From Puia sp. (GTDB taxonomy: Bacteria > Bacteroidota > Bacteroidia > Chitinophagales > Chitinophagaceae), in contig JARLGZ010000079.1 in the NCBI GenBank assembly GCA_031292515.1, positions 1-64,000 on the forward strand: a stretch of DNA of 64,000 bases, written 5' to 3'. A model generated the notes under the pieces. It did not search any database, had not been told where the DNA came from, and saw only the letters and a list, made by a program, of their open reading frames with translations. Positions 28,214 to 35,220 of this stretch are shown here, piece by piece (the stretch's first letter is position 1; each line of letters opens with the position of its first letter). The position numbers and the translations under genes are program-made.

Positions 28214-28236
28214 ATGTGAATAACTATGTGGACAAG
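28205..28236 (-). promoter_or_regulatory. promoter of small-RNA copy 2, with DnaA-like boxes
   Basis: On the minus strand CTTG (28236-28233), a 20-base spacer, and TATTTTTG (28212-28205) match the Bacteroidota consensus. The spacer holds TTATTCACA (28223-28215), a consensus DnaA 9-mer, and TTGTCCACA (28235-28227), one base off, overlapping the -33 TTG. Whether DnaA binds here is untested. Confidence 0.62.
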
Positions 28237-28522
28237 AGCACAAGTCCCCAATTTTAAATATTCGGCTTTTACTCATTAAATCGTAGAAAAACGATCGGTT
28301 CTGCGGAAAATTTCCTGGTGGCGATCGTAAAAAAACTAGCTATATTCGCTTTTAGTAGTTTCCGAATCGTCCCGATTTCGTAGATTTCCTATAGTAAGTG
28401 TTGCATTTTTTGTTTCTTTTTGCACTAATAATTCCTAAGGCCGTATGAATCATACTATAAGAAAAATTACGTTCTATACCAGGAAAATCCATTAACCCAT
28501 TGAAACAAACAAATACAGTCGG
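28214..28522. other. non-coding region upstream of regulator 2
   Basis: No ORF. It holds a hairpin ACGATCG/CGATCGT (28291-28328) and a perfect palindrome GTATGAATCATAC (28443-28455), 68 bases before the regulator start. Confidence 0.5.
28443..28455. promoter_or_regulatory. palindrome upstream of regulator 2
   Basis: GTATGA and TCATAC are an exact inverted repeat around one A. NarL-type regulators often bind inverted heptamers, so this could be a self-control operator. This is only a proposal from sequence symmetry. Confidence 0.35.
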
Positions 28523-29194
28523 ATGAAAAAACCAGAATTCAACCGGGTGATCAAAGTGGCCATTGCCGATGATCATGCCCTATTCAGAGCGGGAGTAAAA
28601 ACGGCTCTCGCTGTTAAGAAAGACGTAGAACTGATCGCGGAGGCGGACAACGGCATGCAATTGCTGAACCTGCTGAAGCATGTCGAGCCGGATGTAATCC
28701 TGCTGGATATCCAGATGCCCATCATGGATGGGATCCAGACTCTTCCGGAGATCCGAAAACTTTATCCCTATGTCAAGGTGATTATCCTCTCCATGCACAA
28801 TGATCATTCCATGATCTCCAAGCTTATGGAAATAGGGGCTAATTCCTATCTCACCAAGAATTCTGATTCCGAGACCATCTACCAGGCCATTAAAACCTGC
28901 TATGAACAGGAGTTCTTCTTTAATGAGCTAACAAATAAAGCCTTATTAACCGGGCTTCGTACCAAGAGGACCGATATCGGCACACCGCAGGACGTCAATC
29001 TTACGGAAAAGGAATTGACCGTATTGAAACTCATGTGCGAAGAAAAGACTACCAAAGAGATAGCGGATATCGTGGATATCAGCCCGCGGACCGTGGAGGC
29101 CATCCGGGATAAACTCAAGACCAAGACCGGCGCCAAGTCTATGGCCGGCCTGGTCATGTATGCGGTCAAAAACGGGATCATACAGCAGCAATAG
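28523..29194 (+). CDS. NarL/FixJ-type orphan response regulator 2
   Basis: This 223-residue regulator has Asp16-Asp17, phospho-Asp62 in LLDIQMP, and a C-terminal LuxR-type helix-turn-helix (LTEKELTVLKLM, then SPRTVEAIRDKL). It starts MKKPEFNRVIKVAIADDH. It resembles regulator 1 more than the kinase-linked one in the linker to the DNA-binding domain (both use LRTKR or LQTKR). No kinase is adjacent. The next gene, an aminotransferase, starts 14 bases downstream. Confidence 0.93.
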   Translation: MKKPEFNRVIKVAIADDHALFRAGVKTALAVKKDVELIAEADNGMQLLNLLKHVEPDVILLDIQMPIMDGIQTLPEIRKLYPYVKVIILSMHNDHSMISKLMEIGANSYLTKNSDSETIYQAIKTCYEQEFFFNELTNKALLTGLRTKRTDIGTPQDVNLTEKELTVLKLMCEEKTTKEIADIVDISPRTVEAIRDKLKTKTGAKSMAGLVMYAVKNGIIQQQ

Positions 29195-29208
29195 TCCTTT
29201 TGAGACGT

Positions 29209-30063
29209 ATGGATACCTACCTGAATTTCGACGGGAAGATCTGTTTGTCCGATGAGGCGATCCTCAAAGCGGACAATCGCAGCTTCCGATATGGAGACGG
29301 CCTCTTCGAAACCCTGAGGCTGGTCAAAGGGAAAATCAGGCTGGGGAACTATCATTTTGAGCGTTTGTTCAGCGGGGCGCGGCTATTGGGCTTCGATCGA
29401 CCTGCTTCTTTTACGGAGGAAAATCTGCTCAGGCAGATCCTGGAACTCTGCCGGAAAAACGGGCGCGCCAACGATGCCAGGCTCCGGTTGGTGGTATTCC
29501 GTGGCGACGGAGGTCTCTATGATCCGCAGGATCATTTTCCGCATCATATCATTCAGACAATGCCTGTTCCGGCAGAAATGTCGATGAATGAAAACGGCTT
29601 GGTGGTCGGCGTCTTCCCGGAAGGCAGAAAATCCTGCGATGCCTTTGCCAACCTGAAGTCCAACAATTTCCTTATTTATGCGATGGCGGCGCTTTATGCC
29701 CGGCAACAGCATTTGGACGATTGCCTGGTGCTGAACAGTCATGGACGCCTTGCAGACAGTACGATTTCCAATATTTTTTATATCCGCGGAGGCATTCTCT
29801 ATACCCCTCCTCTGTCGGAAGGCTGCGTAGCAGGGGTCATGCGGCGGTTTTTACTGGAGCACGCAGGTTCTGCCGGATTTGAGGTCAGGGAGCAGGAGAC
29901 GGAGGTAAACGGGCTGGAAAATGCGGAGGAGTTATTTTTGACGAATGCCATCTCCGGCATACGCTGGGTCAAACATTTCCGGGACACCCGGTATTCCAAT
30001 GGCCGGACGCTCGATCTTTATAATGGGCTTATCAGAAACAACCCGCTCATCGGACACCTATAA
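29209..30063 (+). CDS. aminotransferase class IV (aminodeoxychorismate lyase/branched-chain type)
   Basis: The 284-residue PLP enzyme shows the fold-type IV pattern: RSFRYGDGLFETLRLVKGK near the N-terminus, catalytic Lys150 in NLKSNNF, SEGCVAGVMR and LTNAISGIRWV. The ATG was preferred to a TTG nine bases upstream. PabC (aminodeoxychorismate lyase) makes p-aminobenzoate for folate; branched-chain transaminases have the same fold, and the sequence does not decide between them. PabC is favoured by the short length, the FRYGD..FET style, and the pterin/folate genes folE and folD elsewhere in the window. It shares a short gap with the regulator gene upstream. Confidence 0.82.
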   Translation: MDTYLNFDGKICLSDEAILKADNRSFRYGDGLFETLRLVKGKIRLGNYHFERLFSGARLLGFDRPASFTEENLLRQILELCRKNGRANDARLRLVVFRGDGGLYDPQDHFPHHIIQTMPVPAEMSMNENGLVVGVFPEGRKSCDAFANLKSNNFLIYAMAALYARQQHLDDCLVLNSHGRLADSTISNIFYIRGGILYTPPLSEGCVAGVMRRFLLEHAGSAGFEVREQETEVNGLENAEELFLTNAISGIRWVKHFRDTRYSNGRTLDLYNGLIRNNPLIGHL

Positions 30064-30092
30064 CTTCCTTAATTTCGGGAATTAAAAGAGGG

Positions 30093-31424
30093 ATGATGAA
30101 GAAAACAGTCAATGTTTGCTGGTTCAGGAGAGATTTGCGGCTAAAGGATCATGCTGCGCTCTATCATGCGCTGAAAAGCGGCGAACCCGTGGTGCCTGTC
30201 TTTATTTTTGACCGGAACATCCTGGATCAACTGGAAGATAAGTCTGACAGAAGGGTGGAATTTATCCGGGCAGCTTTGCAGGATATGCAGTCAATCCTGG
30301 AAAATGCGGGTTCTTCGCTGGAGGTGTTTTATGGGACTCCGGCGGAAGCGTTTGCCGGGCTCCTGTCCCGCTATGCCATCGAAAAGGTATTTGTCAACCG
30401 GGACTATGAGCCTTATGCCCGTGTACGTGATGAAGAAGTCGAACGGCTTTTGAAAAGCGCGGGGGCTGTTCTGTTGTATTATAAAGACCAGACAATCTTC
30501 GATACGGCTGAAGTGCTGAAAGACGATGGCAAACCTTATACGGTCTTTACTCCTTACAGTAAAAAGTGGAAATCCCTGCTTACGGATTTCCACCTGAAGC
30601 CTTATCCGGTCGAAAAGTATTTTCATAACTTCTTCGGGCAATCTGCGGATAAACGCGCCATTCCGACCCTGGAGTCGATGGGCTTCAAGGCGGTCGATCA
30701 GCCTTTCCCCGCGAAAATGCTAAAGGCGGAGGTCATAAAAAAATATAATGAGCAGCGAGATTTCCCGTCTGTCGAGGGCACCTCCCGTTTAGGCGTACAC
30801 CTGCGTTTTGGTACGATCAGTATCCGGCAACTGGCCGCGAAGGCGTTGCGGACGAGCGAGACTTTCCTGAATGAACTGATCTGGCGTGATTTCTACCAGA
30901 TGATCCTCTGGCATTTCCCCCGGGTCGGGGAGGGCGCTTCTTTCAAGCCGGAATACGATTGGATCCGGTGGAGAAACGATGAGAAGGAATTTGAGCGGTG
31001 GTGCTCCGGGATGACCGGTTATCCGATCGTCGACGCGGGCATGCGGGAATTGAATGCGACAGGATTTATGCACAACCGGGTCAGGATGATCGTCGCTTCT
31101 TTTCTCGCCCGGCATTTGCTGATCGACTGGCGCTGGGGGGAGGCTTATTTCGCCAGGAAACTGCTGGATTTCGACCTGGCGGCCAACAACGGCGGCTGGC
31201 AGTGGGCTGCGGGAAGCGGCTGCGATGCGGTGCCCTATTTCCGTATTTTCAATCCCTATCTCCAGGTCAAAAGATTCGATCCCGGGTTGAAGTACATACG
31301 CACCTGGGTGCCGGAATTGGACGATTTCAACTATCCCGGCCCGATAGTCGGGCACGAGTTCGCCCGCAAAAGGGCGTTGGAGGTTTATAAGAAAGCCCTG
31401 GGCAGAAAGGCTCCCGACCGGTAG
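30093..31424 (+). CDS. phrB: deoxyribodipyrimidine photolyase
   Basis: The 443-residue flavoenzyme repairs UV pyrimidine dimers with blue light. The N-terminal antenna-binding domain has WFRRDLRLKDHAAL, and the C-terminal FAD domain has LIWRDFYQMILWHFP, TGYPIVDAGMRELNATGFMHNR and FDLAANNGGWQWAAGSGCDAVPYFR. The AGSGCD and NRVRM motifs and length fit class I CPD photolyase rather than (6-4) photolyase. The start may be the next ATG three bases later. It follows the aminotransferase gene by 29 bases and may be co-transcribed. Confidence 0.95.
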   Translation: MMKKTVNVCWFRRDLRLKDHAALYHALKSGEPVVPVFIFDRNILDQLEDKSDRRVEFIRAALQDMQSILENAGSSLEVFYGTPAEAFAGLLSRYAIEKVFVNRDYEPYARVRDEEVERLLKSAGAVLLYYKDQTIFDTAEVLKDDGKPYTVFTPYSKKWKSLLTDFHLKPYPVEKYFHNFFGQSADKRAIPTLESMGFKAVDQPFPAKMLKAEVIKKYNEQRDFPSVEGTSRLGVHLRFGTISIRQLAAKALRTSETFLNELIWRDFYQMILWHFPRVGEGASFKPEYDWIRWRNDEKEFERWCSGMTGYPIVDAGMRELNATGFMHNRVRMIVASFLARHLLIDWRWGEAYFARKLLDFDLAANNGGWQWAAGSGCDAVPYFRIFNPYLQVKRFDPGLKYIRTWVPELDDFNYPGPIVGHEFARKRALEVYKKALGRKAPDR

Positions 31425-31485
31425 TCCGCCGGACAGGCAGCTATCGGATGGGCCTGCTCAGCGGGGACTGCCGGAAATCGACTTG

Positions 31486-32283
31486 CTAAGCATGGATACG
31501 TTCATAGGTATCCAGCAGCGTCCGGATGGCCGCTTTCCCGTCATCTCCGAGGGAAAGGGAATAATCGTTCACATAGAGGTCTATATGCTGGCGCATCACG
31601 TTCTCATTCATCTCCTGCGCATGCTGTCTGGTATAATCAGGAAGGTCGGGGTAGTTGCCAAAGGCGAATTCGACGCTTTTCCTGATCAATGCATTGATTT
31701 TCGCGGCTTGATCTTCGCCCAGATCTTTCCGGATAACGATCCCTCCCAGGGGGATGGGACAGTTGGTCTGCTGTTCCCAGAAGTTTCCGAGGTCCATGAG
31801 CTTTACCAAGCCCTTTTGCTGATAGGTAAAACGATTCTCGTGGATGATTACCCCGCAATCGACCCGGCCGTTCAGGACAGCTTCTTCTATACCGGAAAAT
31901 ACCATGAATTCCTTGTTGTGCGCTTCCGGGTAAGCCAAAGAGAATAGCAGATGGGCGGTGGTGTGTCTGCCAGGAATGGCTACGCGACCCTGTGCGGGAT
32001 CGGGCGTTTTGTCGCCGGGCCGCGCGATCAGCAGCGGGCCGACGCCTTTTCCGAGGGCACCTCCGGCATCGAGCAGATCATAGGTGTCGAGCAGCAAGGG
32101 TAATACACCATAGCTGATCTTTGAGAGCGCCAGCCGCCCGGTGAGGGCCCATTTGTTGAGTGTTTCGACGTCTTCGAGGACCGTTTCAAATTCGTATCCC
32201 TCCGTATCTATTTTCCCGTTGACAAGCGCGTCGAAGATGAAAGTGTCGTTCGGGCAGGGGCTAAATCCGAGGCTGAGTTTCAT
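31486..32283 (-). CDS. mqnD: 1,4-dihydroxy-6-naphthoate synthase
   Basis: The 265-residue enzyme turns cyclic dehypoxanthinyl futalosine into 1,4-dihydroxy-6-naphthoate in the futalosine route to menaquinone. It has the SPCPNDTFIF start (8-17), a periplasmic-binding-like two-lobed fold, IPGRHTTAHLL with the His expected in catalysis, and GVIIHENRFTY. It follows mqnB by 47 bases on the minus strand. The pair shows this organism makes menaquinone by the futalosine route. Confidence 0.96.
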   Translation of the reverse strand: MKLSLGFSPCPNDTFIFDALVNGKIDTEGYEFETVLEDVETLNKWALTGRLALSKISYGVLPLLLDTYDLLDAGGALGKGVGPLLIARPGDKTPDPAQGRVAIPGRHTTAHLLFSLAYPEAHNKEFMVFSGIEEAVLNGRVDCGVIIHENRFTYQQKGLVKLMDLGNFWEQQTNCPIPLGGIVIRKDLGEDQAAKINALIRKSVEFAFGNYPDLPDYTRQHAQEMNENVMRQHIDLYVNDYSLSLGDDGKAAIRTLLDTYERIHA

Positions 32284-32330
32284 TTTTTTTCTTTATGATC
32301 GTCTGATGATATTTTGTTGTCGTCGTGATT

Positions 32331-32984
32331 TCAAAACGTCTTTGACAGCAGGCTGGCCAGTTTCCCGTTCAGGGTACCGATCGCTGCGGGGAAATCCCAC
32401 CTGGTTTTGTCCCGGTCTCCGACTCGGTTTGAGAGGGCCCTTAACTGCAGGAAGGGCAGGTTCTCGCGGATGCAGGTGTAATGCATTGCTCCACCCTCCA
32501 TGCTTTCAACAACCGGGGACCAGTTTTGTTGATACCAGGCAATACGATCCGGGGCGGTAGTTATCTCATTGACACTGAGGCTTCTTACGGCTTCGAGGCC
32601 GGAGAGGGACAATAGTTCCTGAAAAGGATTGACCAGGCCGCCGTTCGTGAACGGAGGGGCATTTCTGTCGGCCAGGTTCATGTCGAAAAGAGTTTTGAAG
32701 GATCCGTCCTCCCATACCCCCAGATCGGCCAGGATCTCTTCTTTTACGGCTATGAGATCTCCATTCTTCCTCCCGGTGAAGCAACCTGCGATGCCGGCCT
32801 GGAGCACCAGGTCCGGTCTGGAATCCCTGATCCGCCGGGTGAGCTGGTAGGTGGTTGCGACTGACCCGACCCCGGTTATAAGGATTTGAATGGTATTATC
32901 GCCTGCGCGGAATCCGGTATTTTTGAGGGAATCAATAGTCGGTTGAATTTCAAGCCTTGTGGCTGCTGCTAACAGGATGTCCAT
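32331..32984 (-). CDS. mqnB: futalosine hydrolase
   Basis: The 217-residue enzyme removes hypoxanthine from futalosine in menaquinone synthesis. It is a PNP/MTA-SAH nucleosidase-like protein with ITGVGSVATTYQL, AGIAGCF and the substrate motif VVESMEGGAMHY. The start MDILLAAATRLEI is the family start; a longer ORF of 69 extra residues upstream runs into the promoter of the divergent pterin gene and is not coding. First gene of the mqnB-mqnD pair. Confidence 0.94.
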   Translation of the reverse strand: MDILLAAATRLEIQPTIDSLKNTGFRAGDNTIQILITGVGSVATTYQLTRRIRDSRPDLVLQAGIAGCFTGRKNGDLIAVKEEILADLGVWEDGSFKTLFDMNLADRNAPPFTNGGLVNPFQELLSLSGLEAVRSLSVNEITTAPDRIAWYQQNWSPVVESMEGGAMHYTCIRENLPFLQLRALSNRVGDRDKTRWDFPAAIGTLNGKLASLLSKTF

Positions 32985-33002
32985 CCTGCAAATATCGGAA
33001 TC

Positions 33003-33033
33003 ATTGACATTCTTGCGGTATGTATTACCTTTG
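33003..33033 (+). promoter_or_regulatory. promoter of the first 6-carboxytetrahydropterin synthase-like gene
   Basis: ATTG (33003-33006), a 19-base spacer and TACCTTTG (33026-33033) form a full match to the Bacteroidota consensus. The start codon is 36 bases downstream. Confidence 0.75.
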
Positions 33034-33068
33034 CGAAAATTTTTGGTGCAATTCTTTAATATGGGTTT

Positions 33069-33479
33069 ATGGTGTATCTGACCAGGGTAGAACATTTTAA
33101 TGCCGCGCACAGGTTGTTTAATCCGGGATGGACCCGGGAGCGGAACGAAGAGGTCTTTGGAAAATGCGCCAATGAGAACTGGCATGGACATAATTATGAA
33201 TTATTTGTAACGATCAAGGGGATGCCCGATCCCGATACCGGTTTCCTTTTCGATGTAAAAAGGCTGAGCGGGATTATCAGGGATCATGTGACCGAAAAAC
33301 TTGATCACCGGAATTTGAATATCGATGTGGATTTTATGAACGGGAAGATGTGTTCTACCGAGAACCTGGCGATCGGCATCTGGCAGCAATTGCAACCACA
33401 CCTGCCTGCCGGTGTTCAGTTGCACTGTATCAAGTTATACGAAACTCCGCGAATCTATGTGGAATATTATGGTGAGTAG
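33069..33479 (+). CDS. 6-pyruvoyl-tetrahydropterin synthase/QueD family, paralogue 1
   Basis: This 136-residue zinc enzyme acts on 7,8-dihydroneopterin triphosphate. Zinc ligands His14, His39 and His41 (in NWHGHNY), catalytic Cys33 (FGKC), and LDHRNLN with the Asp/His pair are present, as is YETPRIYVEY with the Glu that binds the pterin. The family makes 6-carboxytetrahydropterin for queuosine (QueD) or 6-pyruvoyl-tetrahydropterin for tetrahydrobiopterin. A queE gene in this window supports QueD, but two paralogues beside folE suggest one may serve another pterin. Its own promoter is upstream. Confidence 0.9.
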   Translation: MVYLTRVEHFNAAHRLFNPGWTRERNEEVFGKCANENWHGHNYELFVTIKGMPDPDTGFLFDVKRLSGIIRDHVTEKLDHRNLNIDVDFMNGKMCSTENLAIGIWQQLQPHLPAGVQLHCIKLYETPRIYVEYYGE

Positions 33480-33751
33480 TGAGTGGTCAGTTGTGAGTTG
33501 TGAGTGGTGAGTGGTGAGTTGTCTGAAGTCGCTTGTGAGAGGCGCGATGGGGATTGTTAAAGGTTAATAGAAGGTAATAAGGGATAGCGCGTAGAGAATA
33601 AAGAACAGAGATTGGAGGACAAAGAATAGAGAATAGAAATTGGAGAACAAAGACTAGAGACTAGAGATTAGAGAATAGAGATTAGAGAATGAAAATGAGA
33701 GAATGAGAAGTGGAGAGTGGGGACAGGATAAGACACCCGTAATTTGCAGTT
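33480..33751. repeat. low-complexity tandem repeats between the two pterin-synthase genes
   Basis: After the stop codon, GTGAGTAGTGAGTGG-like units run to about 33525. From about 33590 to 33715 a purine-rich stretch repeats AGAGAATAGAGATTAG-like units with changes. No ORF or terminator is seen. Such arrays are prone to slippage and recombination. Confidence 0.8.
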
Positions 33752-34165
33752 ATGAAAAGAGTAGCCGTTTTCCGCAAGGAGCATTTCAATGCAGCGCACC
33801 GCCTGTTCAACCCGGCATGGGATGATCGGAAGAACGCGGAGGTATTCGGGAAGTGCAGCTATCCGAATTATCATGGGCACAATTACGAGGTGGTCGTCAA
33901 GGTCACGGGAACGCCGGATCCGCAAACGGGATTTGTAATGGATATGAAGCTGTTGTCAGACCTGATCCGGGTTCATGTCATCGAGGAGTTCGATCATAAA
34001 AACCTGAACCTGGACACTCCTTTTTTCAGGGAAATGAATCCGACGGCGGAAAATATCGTTATGGTGATCTATGACTTGTTAAGGAGCCGGATCGACCCGG
34101 CGCTCGGGTTGCGGGTGAGGCTTTACGAGACGGAGCGGAATTTTGCCGAATACCCGGAGGAATAA
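33752..34165 (+). CDS. 6-pyruvoyl-tetrahydropterin synthase/QueD family, paralogue 2
   Basis: This 137-residue protein has the same fold as paralogue 1. Zinc ligands are His16, His41 and His43 (NYHGHNY), with Cys35, FDHKNLN and YETERNFAEY. The two share most of the core (EHFNAAHRLFNP and EVFGKC), so they arose by duplication, yet they are well diverged and separated by simple repeats. It could be the true 6-pyruvoyl-tetrahydropterin enzyme and paralogue 1 QueD, or the reverse; sequence alone does not decide. No good promoter was found. Confidence 0.9.
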   Translation: MKRVAVFRKEHFNAAHRLFNPAWDDRKNAEVFGKCSYPNYHGHNYEVVVKVTGTPDPQTGFVMDMKLLSDLIRVHVIEEFDHKNLNLDTPFFREMNPTAENIVMVIYDLLRSRIDPALGLRVRLYETERNFAEYPEE

Positions 34166-34284
34166 TCAAAGTGGAATAATCGAAGTGGAATAGTCGAATT
34201 AGAATAATCGAATACGTGATAGGATAGTCGAATAAGGTGGACCAAAATACGGCGGAATAAATTCAGATCGTTAAATCCCCAGCC
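34166..34284. repeat. degenerate AATCGAATA-type repeats upstream of folE
   Basis: Units such as GTGGAATAATCGAAGTGG and TAGTCGAATTAGAATAATCG repeat with changes between about 34166 and 34240. Like the array at 33480-33751 it sits in the gap before a pterin gene. Confidence 0.7.
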
Positions 34285-34881
34285 ATGGCCTATAAGAAAG
34301 TCGAACACTATGATGAGAAAGTTACCGAAGGACTAACCGGAACTTACAAAGAATGTTTGTCCCTCCTCGGGGAAGACCCTGCCCGGGAAGGGCTGATACG
34401 GACACCGGAGCGTGTCGCAAAGGCGATGCAATTTTTGACCCAGGGATATGGGCTCGATGCCCAGGCGATCCTGAACTCGGCCAAATTCCATGAAGACGTC
34501 AGTGAGATGATCCTTGTAAAGGATATCGAAATATATAGTCTCTGCGAACATCACATGCTTCCTTTTTTCGGAAAGGCGCATGTCGCGTATATTCCAAATG
34601 GTTGGATCACCGGTCTCAGCAAGATCGCCCGGGTGGTGGATGTGTATGCGCGCCGTTTGCAGGTGCAGGAGAGGCTGACTACGCAAATCCTGCATGCTAT
34701 AAAAGATTCTCTGAATCCGCTGGGTGTCGCCGTGGTGATAGAGGCTTCCCACCTGTGCATGATGATGCGGGGTGTACAAAAACAAAACTCGGTCACCACC
34801 ACCTCCGCTTTCTGGGGGGAGTTCGAGAAGAATGAAACCCGCAGCGAATTTACAAAGCTGATATCGTCGAACCTCCATTGA
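34285..34881 (+). CDS. folE: GTP cyclohydrolase I
   Basis: The 198-residue zinc enzyme converts GTP to 7,8-dihydroneopterin triphosphate, the first step of tetrahydropterin (folate, queuosine, biopterin) synthesis. Zinc ligands are Cys87 and His90 in [11 protein letters not shown] and Cys158 in [10 protein letters not shown]; the substrate loop [23 protein letters not shown] is complete. Its product is the substrate of the two neighbouring pterin synthases, so the three genes form a logical unit. Confidence 0.97.
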   Translation: MAYKKVEHYDEKVTEGLTGTYKECLSLLGEDPAREGLIRTPERVAKAMQFLTQGYGLDAQAILNSAKFHEDVSEMILVKDIEIYSLCEHHMLPFFGKAHVAYIPNGWITGLSKIARVVDVYARRLQVQERLTTQILHAIKDSLNPLGVAVVIEASHLCMMMRGVQKQNSVTTTSAFWGEFEKNETRSEFTKLISSNLH

Positions 34882-35220
34882 AACGATGGCTTTTAACCTG
34901 CGGGAGCGACCTCATGTTTTGCAGAATCGTGGCATATGCTGAGGGAATGATGGGTCGCTCTGCGTGGCCGGAAGATTTTCTTTGTTGAATCCACTCTTTG
35001 TGGCATATTTGTTTAAGCGAACTAGGGGTTCGCAGGCTGCAGCCAAGTGAAAGCGAAGGCGACTGAGGATCGGGCGGAGCCCGGGACGAAGGTTGCGGGT
35101 GAAGCCCAGCGAGAAGGAGCAAAGGATGCAGCTCCGCCGAAGCTCCCATCGATAATCGTGCACCGGGGTGGGTTATTTTGGGCATAAGCAATTCCCGGTG
35201 CACATAAACTCCTATAGAGT
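34882..35220. other. hairpin-rich, GC-rich non-coding element
   Basis: The gap between folE and fabD holds several hairpins in a row: GAGCGACC/GGTCGCTC (34904-34960), CCAC/GTGG (34991-35003), GCGAAC/GTTCGC (35017-35033), the palindrome GGCTGCAGCC (35035-35044) and CGGGC/GCCCG (35071-35083). From 35017 to 35170 it is much richer in G and C than the flanks. Two overlapping minus-strand ORFs (151 and 83 codons) lie on it without start or family evidence. It looks like a structured RNA or an extragenic repeat copy. Confidence 0.5.

Noticed and set aside
32985-33191. 69-residue N-terminal extension of mqnB
   Set aside because: It crosses the divergent promoter and the start of the pterin-synthase gene; futalosine hydrolases begin at MDILLAAA.
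33480-33751. Possible CRISPR array
   Set aside because: Units are short, degenerate and touch each other; there are no spacers of equal size and no cas genes.
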